Numbered from the stretch's first letter, positions 1 through 7,232 are shown. The stretch: DNA of 8,727 bases from Brevundimonas sp. (GCA_031119155.1 JAVHYH010000139.1:1-8727); one strand, 5' to 3'. A program made the numbers and translations. Notes: generated from the letters alone by a model not told the origin.

Positions 1-201
1 GCCGATGCGCGCGGTCTTGGGCAGGCTGACCTCGTCGCCGCCCGCGACCAGTTCGCCGAGGATGACCTTGAACAGGGTCGATTTGCCGATGCCGTTGCGG
101 CCGACCAGACCGACCTTTGCGCCGGGCGGCAGGCTGACGGAGGCGTCGTCGAGGAACGAACGGCCCCAGGCGTTGAGGGTCAGGCGATTGATCTGCAGCA
201 T
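1..201 (-). CDS. ABC-F family ATPase, N-terminal 67 residues (partial)
   Basis: This is the beginning of an ATP-binding cassette protein; the rest lies beyond the left edge of the window. The visible part opens MLQINRLTLN and carries a Walker A loop at residues 34-42 (GRNGIGKST), where K40 should contact the ATP phosphates. The nucleotide fold starting almost at residue 1, with no membrane segment before it, fits the soluble ABC-F class (Uup/YheS/EttA-like). Those proteins carry two ATPase domains and act on ribosomes. The start at 201 has only a weak purine-rich GAAGAAG (210-216) as ribosome binding site. It is divergent from ndk across 130 bases. The second ATPase domain, the linker and the signature motif are not visible, so the subfamily cannot be assigned. 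A plain ABC transporter ATPase subunit is possible but less likely, given the opening residues. Confidence 0.8.
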   Translation of the reverse strand, partial: MLQINRLTLNAWGRSFLDDASVSLPPGAKVGLVGRNGIGKSTLFKVILGELVAGGDEVSLPKTARIG

Positions 202-265
202 CGGTCAGTCTTCTTCGGTCGGCTTCCCGCGAGACGGGAGCGATCGAGGCAAAATTGTGAGGCGG

Positions 266-294
266 TTGGAAACCGGGGAGGTCGCGTCTATAAG
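266..294 (+). promoter_or_regulatory. Predicted sigma-70 type promoter of ndk
   Basis: TTGGAA (266-271) and TATAAG (289-294) are separated by 17 bases, matching the housekeeping consensus at 4 of 6 and 5 of 6 positions with ideal spacing. Transcription would begin near 300-302 and give a leader of about 30 bases before the ndk start at 332. The -10 lies in the loop of an inverted repeat (279-304). This is a prediction from sequence only. Confidence 0.55.
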
Positions 295-304
295 CCCGCG
301 ACCT
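279..304. repeat. Inverted repeat flanking the ndk -10 element
   Basis: The arms AGGTCGCG (279-286) and CGCGACCT (297-304) are perfect 8-base complements separated by 10 bases that contain the TATAAG hexamer. The repeat covers the -10 and the expected transcription start, where a dimeric regulator could block polymerase. It also lies in the region that must drive the divergent ABC-F gene. It could equally be chance in GC-rich DNA. Confidence 0.5.
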
Positions 305-331
305 TCAATCTCCCAAACCAGAAGTCATCCC

Positions 332-751
332 ATGACCGAACGCACCTTCTCGATCATCAAGCCGGACGCCACCCGCCGCAACCTGACCGGCGCCGTGAAC
401 GCCGTCATCGAAGGCGCCGGCCTGCGCATCGTGGCCCAACGCCGCGTCAAGCTGTCGACCGACCAGGCCAAGAAATTCTACGAAGTCCACGCCGAGCGCC
501 CGTTCTACGGCGAGCTGGTCGAGCAGATGACCGCCGAGCCGGTCGTCGTCCAGGTGCTGGAAGGCCCGAACGCCGTCGCCGCCTACCGCGACATCATGGG
601 CGCCACCAACCCGAAGGACGCCGCTGAAGGCACCATCCGCGCCCAGTTCGCCCTGTCGATCGGTGAAAACTCGGTCCACGGTTCGGACTCGCTGGAGAAC
701 GCCGGCATCGAGATCGCCCAGTTCTTCACCGAAGACCAAATCGTCGGCTAA
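332..751 (+). CDS. ndk: Nucleoside diphosphate kinase
   Basis: This 139-residue cytoplasmic enzyme transfers the gamma phosphate of ATP to nucleoside diphosphates through a phosphohistidine, balancing the NTP and dNTP pools. Seen in the sequence: the N-terminal strand and nucleotide-site lysine in FSIIKPDAT (K10), the GATNP segment (90-94), R86 and R103, and the active-site block NSVHGSDS with the phosphorylated histidine at H116. The length is near the usual 140-150 residues, so the gene is complete. The frame stays open upstream to position 5, but homology begins at MTERTFSIIK, so the ATG at 332 is used, with a weak AGAAG (320-324) seven bases before it. A promoter at 266-294 and a strong terminator at 784-817 suggest a monocistronic unit. 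Functionally it complements the purine genes further right, but it is not co-transcribed with them. Confidence 0.97.
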   Translation: MTERTFSIIKPDATRRNLTGAVNAVIEGAGLRIVAQRRVKLSTDQAKKFYEVHAERPFYGELVEQMTAEPVVVQVLEGPNAVAAYRDIMGATNPKDAAEGTIRAQFALSIGENSVHGSDSLENAGIEIAQFFTEDQIVG

Positions 752-783
752 AACGCTTCAGCCTTCAGAGGCTTGACCGTTTG

Positions 784-820
784 AACGGCCCGCGTCCGGA
801 ACCGGACGCGGGCCGTTTCC
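784..820 (+). terminator. Intrinsic terminator after ndk
   Basis: A perfect 16-base inverted repeat, AACGGCCCGCGTCCGG (784-799) and its complement (802-817), is separated only by AA, so the real loop will open by one or two pairs. It is followed by a short TTTCC. The stem is unusually stable, although the uridine tract is weak. It lies 32 bases past the ndk stop and 40 bases before the lipoprotein gene, so that gene probably depends on its own promoter or on leakage through this hairpin. Confidence 0.8.
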
Positions 821-857
821 GTTCTGGTCCTGTCTTTCTCCCCCAAGGAACAGAACC

Positions 858-1067
858 ATGAAAACGATCCTGAAGCTGACCCCCGTCGTCGCCGTCGTCG
901 GCCTGCTGGCCGCCTGTGGCACCACCATGGAACAACGCGCCGCCACCGGCGCCATCGGCGGCGCGGTCGCCGGCCAGGCCATCGGCGGCGACACCGGCGC
1001 GACCGTCGCGGGCGCCGCCATCGGCGCGGTCGCCGGTGCGGCCACCACCCCGCAGCGTCCGCGCTAA
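858..1067 (+). CDS. Small glycine-zipper lipoprotein
   Basis: A 69-residue protein. Residues 1-19 form a lipoprotein signal peptide (K3, K6, then a hydrophobic core) ending in the lipobox LAAC with the acylated cysteine at C20. The mature part has only about 50 residues. It is dominated by glycine/alanine repeats with a GxxxG-like pattern (GAIGGAVAGQAIGG, then AGAAIGAVAGA), typical of glycine-zipper outer-membrane lipoproteins such as the OsmB and 17-kDa-antigen relatives. These small zippers are thought to pack as helical hairpins in or at the membrane; the precise role is unknown. The ATG at 858 has a good ribosome binding site, AAGGAA at 845-850, seven bases upstream. The DNA shows an internal repeat, GGCGCGGTCGCCGG, at 960-973 and 1023-1036, matching the repeated zipper. 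It lies between two terminators and looks monocistronic. I see no clear promoter in 818-857. Confidence 0.85.
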   Translation: MKTILKLTPVVAVVGLLAACGTTMEQRAATGAIGGAVAGQAIGGDTGATVAGAAIGAVAGAATTPQRPR

Positions 1068-1083
1068 ACCGCGCAGAGACAGA

Positions 1084-1116
1084 AACGGCCCCGGTGAGCG
1101 ATCACCGGGGCCGTTG
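1084..1116. terminator. Bidirectional terminator between lipoprotein gene and M13 peptidase gene
   Basis: A perfect 14-base stem, AACGGCCCCGGTGA (1084-1097) with its complement (1102-1115), closes on a GCGA loop, a stable GNRA tetraloop in the plus-strand RNA. The following bases are GTTGTC rightward and GTTTCTGTCT leftward, so the leftward T tract is the better one. It lies 16 bases after the lipoprotein stop and 24 bases past the stop of the convergent peptidase gene, and can serve both. Confidence 0.8.
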
Positions 1117-1139
1117 TCATGTCAGCCGTCTGACAGCCG

Positions 1140-3185
1140 CTACCAGATGCGGGCGCGGGCGTCGGGGGCGAGGTACTGTTCGTCGCCCGGCTTGACCCCG
1201 AAGGCGGCGTACCAGGCGTCGATGTTCCGCGGCGGCACGGCAGCGCGATACTGGCCCGGCGCATGGGGATCGACGGTGACCTGCTGGCGCAGGGCGTCAT
1301 CGCGGATGTTCTCGCGCCAGACCTGGGCCCAGCCGAGGAAGACCCGCTGCTCGCCGGTCAGGCCGTTGAGGACCGGAGCCGGCTGGCCGTTCAGGCTGCG
1401 GTGATAGGCGTCGAGCGCCAGCAGCAGGCCGCCGAGGTCGGCGATGTTCTCGCCCATGGTCAGGTCGCCGTTGACGTGGACGCCCTCGAACGGGCTGAGC
1501 GCCGAATACTGGGCGCCGAGGTTGGCGGCGCGGGCCTCGAAGCGGGCGGCGTCCTCGGCGGTCCACCAGTCGCGCAGCACGCCGTCGCCATCGACCTTGC
1601 GGCCCTGATCGTCGAAGCCGTGGGTGATCTCGTGGCCAATGACCGCGCCGATGCCGCCGTAGTTCACCGCCGGATCGGCATTGGGATCGAAGAAGGGCGC
1701 CTGCAGGATGGCGGCCGGGAAGACGATCTCGTTGCGCGGCGGGTTGTAGTAGGCGTTCACCGTCTGGGGCGTCATGCCCCACTCCAGCGGATCGACGGGC
1801 TTGTCGAGCTTGCCGAGGCTGAAGGCCCATTCGAAGGCCGAGGCGCGCTCGACGTTGCCGTACAGATCGTCGGCCGCGAGGGTCAGGCCCTCATAGCTGC
1901 GCCACTGTTCCGGATAGCCGATCTTCACGCCGAAACGGCTCATCTTGTAGAGGGCCTGTTCGCGGGTGGCGTCGCTCATCCAGTCGAGATTCTGCAGGCG
2001 CTCGGTCATGGCGGCGCGGATGTTGCCGACCAGCGCCTCCATCTGGGCCTTGGACTCGGGCGGGAAGTAGCGGGCGACATATTCGCGGCCCAGCGCCTCG
2101 CCCAGCGAGCCGTCGACCAGGGTCACGCCGCGCTTCCAGCGGGGACGGTTCTCCTGCGCGCCGCTGAGGGCCTTGCCGAAGAAGTCGAAACGGGCGTCGA
2201 CGAAGTCCTGCGACAGATAGGGCGCCGCCTGGTTGATGACGTGGAAGGCCTGCCAGGCCTGCAGGGTGGCGATCGGGGTCTCGGCATAGACGCGGGCCAT
2301 GCCGGGGTAGGCGCTGTCCTGCGACTGGACCAGACGCGGCGCATTGCGGATGCCCGCGGCCGTGGCCCAGCCGTTCCAGTCGAAGCCGGGGGCGTTGTGG
2401 GCGAGGTCAGCCAGCGTGGTCGGGGCGTAGCTCTTCTCGATGTCGCGGCTCTGGACCTGGGTCCAGTGCTGTTCGGCGATGCGGGTCTCGAAGGCGATCA
2501 GGTCGGCGGCGGCCTGCTCGGGATTGGCCCAGCCGGCCAGCGTCAGGGCGCGGGTGACATAGGTCAGATAGGCGGCGCGCTGGGGCGCGAAGCTCTCTTC
2601 CAGATAATAGTCGCGGTCGGGCAGGCCGAGGCCGCTCTGGACGATGTAGGCGCTGTGCTGGTCCGGATCCTTGAGATCTTCGGCGACATAGACGCCGAAC
2701 AGGCTGGCGCCGAAGCCGCCCTGGCTGCGGCCCATGAGGGCGGCCATCTTCTCGCGGGTGTCGGCGGCGCGGACGGCGTCGAGGTCGGCGCGCAGCGGGA
2801 CGGCGCCCAGGCTGTTGACGCGCGCCTCATCCATGAAGCTGGCGTAGAGGGCGCCGACCTGACGCGCCTCGGCGGTTTCGGGGTTGGCGGCGCTTTGTTC
2901 GATCAGGCCGCGCAGGGCTTCCTGCGAGTTGTCGTACAGGGCGTCGAAGGCGCCGTAAGAGGTCTTGTCGGCCGGGATCGGCGTGTTCCGCAGATAGTGG
3001 CCGCTGGCATAGCGGTTGAAGTCGTTCCCCGGCAGGACGGCGGTGTCCATGCCCTCGACGTCAAAGCCCCAGGCGCCGATGGCGGGCTGGTGGGCATGGG
3101 CGGCAGGCGGGGTCTGGGCGGATGCGCCGCTGGCGAGGGAAAGGGTGGCGCCGGCGACGCAGCACAGGAGGCGAAGTTTGGGCAT
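1140..3185 (-). CDS. M13 (neprilysin/PepO) family zinc metallopeptidase, secreted
   Basis: This 681-residue endopeptidase of the neprilysin family cleaves short peptides and probably acts in the periplasm. Residues 1-23 are a signal peptide (K3, R5, hydrophobic core, ASA before Q24). The N-terminal M13 domain occupies roughly 50-430 and the catalytic domain 470-681. The zinc site is complete: H518-E519-I-T-H522 supplies two ligands and the general base, and E579 in ENIADLGG, with D583, is the third-ligand motif. The substrate-binding NAYYNPPRNEIVFPAAIL block precedes it, and the chain ends in the family's RIW. The frame is open for 13 more codons upstream, but the signal peptide begins at MPKLRLL and AAAGG (3193-3197) lies seven bases before this ATG. 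It follows purN on the same strand after 81 bases and may have its own promoter in the AT-richer stretch 3244-3269. The physiological substrate cannot be read from sequence. Confidence 0.95.
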   Translation of the reverse strand: MPKLRLLCCVAGATLSLASGASAQTPPAAHAHQPAIGAWGFDVEGMDTAVLPGNDFNRYASGHYLRNTPIPADKTSYGAFDALYDNSQEALRGLIEQSAANPETAEARQVGALYASFMDEARVNSLGAVPLRADLDAVRAADTREKMAALMGRSQGGFGASLFGVYVAEDLKDPDQHSAYIVQSGLGLPDRDYYLEESFAPQRAAYLTYVTRALTLAGWANPEQAAADLIAFETRIAEQHWTQVQSRDIEKSYAPTTLADLAHNAPGFDWNGWATAAGIRNAPRLVQSQDSAYPGMARVYAETPIATLQAWQAFHVINQAAPYLSQDFVDARFDFFGKALSGAQENRPRWKRGVTLVDGSLGEALGREYVARYFPPESKAQMEALVGNIRAAMTERLQNLDWMSDATREQALYKMSRFGVKIGYPEQWRSYEGLTLAADDLYGNVERASAFEWAFSLGKLDKPVDPLEWGMTPQTVNAYYNPPRNEIVFPAAILQAPFFDPNADPAVNYGGIGAVIGHEITHGFDDQGRKVDGDGVLRDWWTAEDAARFEARAANLGAQYSALSPFEGVHVNGDLTMGENIADLGGLLLALDAYHRSLNGQPAPVLNGLTGEQRVFLGWAQVWRENIRDDALRQQVTVDPHAPGQYRAAVPPRNIDAWYAAFGVKPGDEQYLAPDARARIW

Positions 3186-3266
3186 TGGGGGGCCTTTCGA
3201 AGTCCGGCGGCAACCTGACTCCAACCCCTCAGCCTGTCGCGCTGAATTGTCGCAGATTACAAAATT
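3186..3266 (-). other. Short intergenic region between purN and the peptidase gene
   Basis: These 81 bases contain a distinctly AT-richer patch (3244-3269), unusual in this GC-rich window and therefore a likely place for the peptidase promoter. I could not match a convincing -35/-10 pair. A weak five-base stem (TCAGC/GCTGA, seven-base loop, on the minus strand) has no following T tract and is not a credible purN terminator, so read-through from purMN into the peptidase gene is possible. Confidence 0.35.
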
Positions 3267-3863
3267 CTAATGCAGGGCCCGGCAGAAGGCGGTGAGGGCG
3301 CGCGGATAGAGTTTGTGTTCGGCGACCAGCACCCGCTGGGCGAGACTTTCCGGGCTGTCCATGGGCAGGACCGGGACGAACTCCTGATCCAGCACGGGGC
3401 CTTCGTCGACGCCCTCGGTGACCAGATGAACGGTGCAGCCAGCCTCGGCGTCGCCGGCCTCGATGGCGCGGGCGTGGGTATTCAGGCCGGGGTATTTCGG
3501 CAGCAGGCTGGGGTGGATGTTGATCATCCGCGCCGCCCACAGCCGCACCAGGAAGGGCGTCAGCAGGCGCATGTAGCCGGCCAGGGCCACCACATCGACC
3601 TGATGCTCCATCAGGACCGCGTCGATGGCCTTCTCATGCGCCTCGCGGTCGTCGCCGTGGAGGCGGTGATTGACCACGACGGTCGGCACGCCCTTGGCCT
3701 CGGCCACGGCGAGGCCGCCCGCCGTGGGCTTGTTGGACACCACCAGCGCGATCTCGAACGGCGAGCCGGGCTTCTGCGCGGCGTCGATCAGGGCGGCCAT
3801 GTTGGAGCCGGCCCCGGAGATCAGGACGGCGACCCGGGTGCGGCGCGGCGGGGAGGGGCTCAT
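3267..3863 (-). CDS. purN: Phosphoribosylglycinamide formyltransferase (GAR transformylase)
   Basis: This 198-residue enzyme transfers the formyl group of 10-formyltetrahydrofolate to GAR, giving FGAR, step 3 of de novo purine synthesis. Visible motifs are the phosphate-binding ISGAGSNMAALI near residues 16-26, VVSNKP (41-46), the folate-site stretch VALAGYMRLLTP (92-103), and the catalytic set N115 and H117 in NIHPSLLPKYPG with D153 in TEGVDEGPVL. These correspond to the known Asn-His-Asp triad of the E. coli enzyme with a constant offset of nine residues, showing an intact core. The frame continues upstream into purM, but homology begins after MSPSPPRRTR, and GAAAGG lies seven bases before this ATG, so 3863 is chosen. 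It follows the purM stop by 20 bases and is surely co-transcribed. The ribosome site shares CGAAAGGCCC with the peptidase gene downstream. Confidence 0.96.
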   Translation of the reverse strand: MSPSPPRRTRVAVLISGAGSNMAALIDAAQKPGSPFEIALVVSNKPTAGGLAVAEAKGVPTVVVNHRLHGDDREAHEKAIDAVLMEHQVDVVALAGYMRLLTPFLVRLWAARMINIHPSLLPKYPGLNTHARAIEAGDAEAGCTVHLVTEGVDEGPVLDQEFVPVLPMDSPESLAQRVLVAEHKLYPRALTAFCRALH

Positions 3864-3883
3864 CGCCGGGCCTTTCGCGCGGT

Positions 3884-4921
<1,038 letters not shown>

Positions 4922-4947
4922 CGGTCACGGGCCTGAATCAGTGGGCG

Positions 4948-4973
4948 GAAATATGTCGCGGCTCTTGCCACAA
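4948..4973 (-). promoter_or_regulatory. Possible promoter of purM-purN
   Basis: Read leftward, TTGTGGC (4973-4967) is followed after 11 bases by CATATTTC (4955-4948), a partial match to the Caulobacter pattern TTGACGS-N10-14-GCTANAWC, with about five of eight -10 positions. It is the only AT-rich patch in the purM leader. Transcription would start near 4941, giving a leader of about 20 bases. No purine riboswitch can fit in so short a leader. The call is weak. Confidence 0.3.
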
Positions 4974-4995
4974 CGGGCGCGCGGGGGGCTATAGC
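4965..4995 (+). promoter_or_regulatory. Predicted Caulobacter-type promoter of rnd, probably giving a leaderless mRNA
   Basis: GCTATAGC (4988-4995) matches the Caulobacter housekeeping -10 consensus GCTANAWC at seven of eight positions. TTGCCAC (4965-4971) is a plausible -35, though the 16-base gap is slightly longer than the usual 10-14. A start six or seven bases after the -10 falls on the A of the rnd ATG (5002). No Shine-Dalgarno sequence fits in between, which agrees with leaderless translation. The -10 is palindromic, so it could also be read toward purM, but no -35 is found on that side. Confidence 0.55.
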
Positions 4996-5001
4996 ATCCG
5001 A

Positions 5002-6150
5002 ATGACGCCGATCACCACCACCGAGGCGCTGCGCGAGTTCTGCGCGCGTCTGGCCTCCGAGCCCTTCATCACCGTCGACACCGAATTCATGCGGGAGACG
5101 ACGTACTGGCCCAAGCTGTGCCTGATTCAGGCCGCTTCGCCCAAGGACGCCGCGATCATCGATCCGCTGGCCGAGGGGCTCGATCTGGAGCCCTTCCTGG
5201 AGCTCCTGCGCGACGAATCGATTCTGAAGGTCTTCCACGCCGCCCGCCAGGACGTGGAAATCTTCGTGAAGCTGGGCGCCATGCCCAAGCCGATGTTCGA
5301 CACCCAGGTGGCCGCCATGGCCGCCGGCTTCGGCGATCAGGTCTCCTATGAGGCGCTGGTCCGCCAGATGATCCGGCAGGAGGTCGACAAGGGCAGCCGC
5401 TTCACCGACTGGGCCCGTCGTCCGCTGAGCGAGGCCCAGCTGGTCTATGCGCTGGGCGACGTGACCCATCTGGCGGCCCTGTACCCCAAGCTGCGCGACC
5501 GTCTGCAGAAGGACGGCCGTCTGGAGTGGGTGACGGCCGAGATGGGCGACCTGACCGACCCCGAGCTCTACAACACCGATCCGGAGAAGGCGTGGAAGCG
5601 CCTGAAGCCGAAGAAATTCTCGGCCAAATACCTGGCCCCGTTCGTGGCCACCGCCGTGTGGCGCGAGCGGGCGGCGCAGGAGCGCGACCAGCCGCGCGGC
5701 CGCATCCTGAAGGACGAGGCCATCGACGAGATCGCGGCGCAGGCGCCGCTGGATCCGGACGCCTTCAACCGTCTGCGTTCGGTGCCCAAGGGCTTCGGCG
5801 CCTCGCGGCTGGGGCTGGAGCTGATCGCCGAGCTGAAGCGGGTGATGGCCGATCCGGAAGCCCATGCGCCGAAGCTGGAGCGCCCGGCGCACAACCAGCC
5901 GGCCCCGCCGTCGGTCGTGGAGCTGCTGAAGGTGCTGCTGAAGGCCAAGAGCGACAATGCGGGCGTGGCCACCAAGCTGATCGCCAATGTCGCCGATCTG
6001 GAAAAGATCGCGCTGGACGACGACGCGAACGTCGAGGCCCTGAAGGGCTGGCGCCGCCAGCTGTTCGGCGAGGATGCACTGAAGCTGAAGCGCGGCGAGA
6101 TCGCCCTGGTCCTGAACGGGCCGCGGGTCGAGGTCGTGGAGATCGAGTAG
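5002..6150 (+). CDS. rnd: Ribonuclease D
   Basis: A 3'-5' exoribonuclease that trims precursor tRNA and other small RNA ends in the cytoplasm. It has 382 residues, close to E. coli RNase D (375). The DEDDy catalytic set is intact: D26 and E28 in VDTEF, D84 in HAARQDVE, and Y149 with D153 in YALGDVTHL. These define the exonuclease domain (about 1-170). An HRDC domain for RNA binding follows at about 208-285, and a second, diverged helical domain occupies the rest. The ATG at 5002 places DTEF at the usual distance from the N-terminus. It lacks a Shine-Dalgarno sequence and sits seven bases from a -10 element, which suggests leaderless initiation. It is divergent from purM and convergent with the HD-domain gene, with a shared terminator 8 bases after its stop. 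Confidence 0.96.
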   Translation: MTPITTTEALREFCARLASEPFITVDTEFMRETTYWPKLCLIQAASPKDAAIIDPLAEGLDLEPFLELLRDESILKVFHAARQDVEIFVKLGAMPKPMFDTQVAAMAAGFGDQVSYEALVRQMIRQEVDKGSRFTDWARRPLSEAQLVYALGDVTHLAALYPKLRDRLQKDGRLEWVTAEMGDLTDPELYNTDPEKAWKRLKPKKFSAKYLAPFVATAVWRERAAQERDQPRGRILKDEAIDEIAAQAPLDPDAFNRLRSVPKGFGASRLGLELIAELKRVMADPEAHAPKLERPAHNQPAPPSVVELLKVLLKAKSDNAGVATKLIANVADLEKIALDDDANVEALKGWRRQLFGEDALKLKRGEIALVLNGPRVEVVEIE

Positions 6151-6157
6151 CTGAAGG

Positions 6158-6186
6158 GGCCGTCCGCAAGGGCGGCCTTTTCGTTT
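6158..6186. terminator. Intrinsic terminator between rnd and the HD-domain gene
   Basis: An eight-pair stem, GGCCGTCC (6158-6165) with GGGCGGCC (6170-6177) including one G-U pair, closes on a GCAA tetraloop of the GNRA class and is followed by TTTTCGTTT. This is the best-formed terminator in the window for rnd. The last T's overlap the stop codon (6186-6188) of the convergent gene. AAGG to the left (6154-6157) can pair with the T run, so it may act weakly in the leftward direction too. Confidence 0.88.
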
Positions 6187-6761
6187 CAGGCCGTCAGCTC
6201 AGCGATTTCGCGCGCGATATTGGCGCGGGCCTGCGCCTCATGGCGGTCGGCCCAGACCGGATCGGCGAACAGGGCCGGGCTTTCGAGGAAGCGCCCCATG
6301 ATCATGGCCCGACCGGCGCGATAGAGCGGCTCGGGGACGTGAGCATATTCCTCGCGGATGGCGCGGGCGTAGGCGTCATAGCGGGCGGGTTCGGCGCCGA
6401 GGATGGACAGGTCGATGGAGACGAGGCGGGCGCCGAGGGCGTCGCCGTCGCTGACCGAATGGCCCGCCGTCAGGAGAATCAGCCGCTCGACCTCTGCGAT
6501 GAAGGCCAGGTCGGCGCCGTCTGCGGACAGGTGCTCGCGCGCCAGATCGGCGCTGGCGGCCTCGTTGTCGTTGCGGGTGGGGTCGTAGATCGCGTCGTGG
6601 AACCAGATCGCGGTCTCCAGCAGGTCGCGCTGGTCGGCGGTCAGGTCGGTCGAGGCCCGAACCTGCGTCAGGCAGTCCTCGATATGGGGCATCGCATGAT
6701 AGCGCCGGTGCGGTTCGCCGTAGCGCGCGATCAGCGCATCACGAACCGCACCGGAGATCAT
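6186..6761 (-). CDS. Predicted metal-dependent HD-superfamily phosphohydrolase
   Basis: A 191-residue soluble protein with an HD-type metal site: RRYHAMPHI (H22 and H26), WFHDAIYDP (H55-D56), a following DNEAASADLA with E67, and IDLSILG with D117. This arrangement fits the family of predicted HD phosphohydrolases (COG4339-like), whose biochemical substrate is not established; nucleotides or phosphomonoesters are guesses. There is no signal peptide or membrane segment and no partner domain such as GGDEF or RelA synthetase. Its ATG at 6761 lies two bases after the stop of the cyclophilin gene and has no separate ribosome binding site, so its translation is probably coupled to that gene. It ends against the rnd terminator. 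The family call is fairly sure; the activity is not. Confidence 0.85.
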   Translation of the reverse strand: MISGAVRDALIARYGEPHRRYHAMPHIEDCLTQVRASTDLTADQRDLLETAIWFHDAIYDPTRNDNEAASADLAREHLSADGADLAFIAEVERLILLTAGHSVSDGDALGARLVSIDLSILGAEPARYDAYARAIREEYAHVPEPLYRAGRAMIMGRFLESPALFADPVWADRHEAQARANIAREIAELTA

Positions 6762-6763
6762 GA

Positions 6764-7225
6764 TCAGGCCACCGTCGCCTTGACGATCTTGCCCGGAGCG
6801 CGCGGCGGCTCGCCCTTGGGCAGGGCGTCGACGTGTTCCATGCCTTCGATGACATTGCCCCAGACCGTGTACTGGCGGTCGAGGAAGGTGGCGTCGTCGA
6901 AGACGATGAAGAACTGGCTGTTGGCCGAGTTCGGGTCCGAGGTGCGGGCCATCGACACGGCGCCGCGGGTGTGCGGCTCGGACGAGAACTCCTGCTTGAT
7001 GTTCGGCTTCTTGGAGCCGCCGGTGCCGGTGCCGGTCGGATCGCCGCCCTGGGCCATGAAGCCCGGGATCACGCGGTGGAAGACCACGCCGTCGTAGAAG
7101 CCTTCCGAGGCCAGGTCGGTGATCTGCTTGACGTGGTTCGGCGCCAGGTCCGAACGCAGCTTGATCACGACGTCGCCGCCGGCGCCGTCGCCGTTGTCGA
7201 GAGTCAGGGTGAGAGTTTCGGCCAT
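6764..7225 (-). CDS. Cyclophilin-type peptidyl-prolyl cis-trans isomerase, cytoplasmic
   Basis: A 153-residue single-domain cyclophilin that catalyses proline cis-trans isomerisation during protein folding. The active-site block FHRVIPGFMAQGGDPTGTGT spans 49-68, with the catalytic arginine at R51, F56 and Q59. SQFFIVF (103-109) and LDRQYTVWG (115-123) follow, and W122 corresponds to the tryptophan that binds cyclosporin in human CypA. There is no signal peptide, so this is the cytoplasmic type (PpiB-like) rather than periplasmic PpiA. The frame is open far upstream across the rlmE gene, but AAAGGAG (7233-7239) seven bases before the ATG at 7225 and the homology both fix this start. The first gene of a two-gene unit with the HD-domain gene, it is divergent from rlmE over 66 bases. 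Confidence 0.95.
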   Translation of the reverse strand: MAETLTLTLDNGDGAGGDVVIKLRSDLAPNHVKQITDLASEGFYDGVVFHRVIPGFMAQGGDPTGTGTGGSKKPNIKQEFSSEPHTRGAVSMARTSDPNSANSQFFIVFDDATFLDRQYTVWGNVIEGMEHVDALPKGEPPRAPGKIVKATVA

Positions 7226-7232
7226 CGGCGCG

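Noticed and set aside
221..240. Hairpin CTTCCCG-CGAGA-CGGGAG in the ABC-F leader as an attenuator or antibiotic-sensing element
   Set aside because: The stem is only about five to six pairs with no T tract and no leader peptide is visible, so a regulatory claim is unsupported.
5..331. N-terminal extension of the ndk frame
   Set aside because: It would be antisense to the ABC-F gene and precede a standard-length NDK; the promoter at 266-294 lies inside it.
1263..3218. A 651-codon open frame on the plus strand opposite the M13 peptidase gene
   Set aside because: It mirrors the peptidase codons in GC-rich DNA, is monotonous in A, G, V, D and Q, and shows no recognisable domain, while the opposite strand has a complete zinc-peptidase.
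4922..5001. Purine riboswitch upstream of purM
   Set aside because: The region is only 80 bases, shared with the rnd promoter, and shows none of the paired arms and conserved loops of a purine riboswitch.
5526..7097. A 523-codon plus-strand frame across the end of rnd, the terminator, the HD gene and the cyclophilin gene
   Set aside because: It overlaps three well-supported genes and a terminator and has an R/G/A-rich composition without domains.
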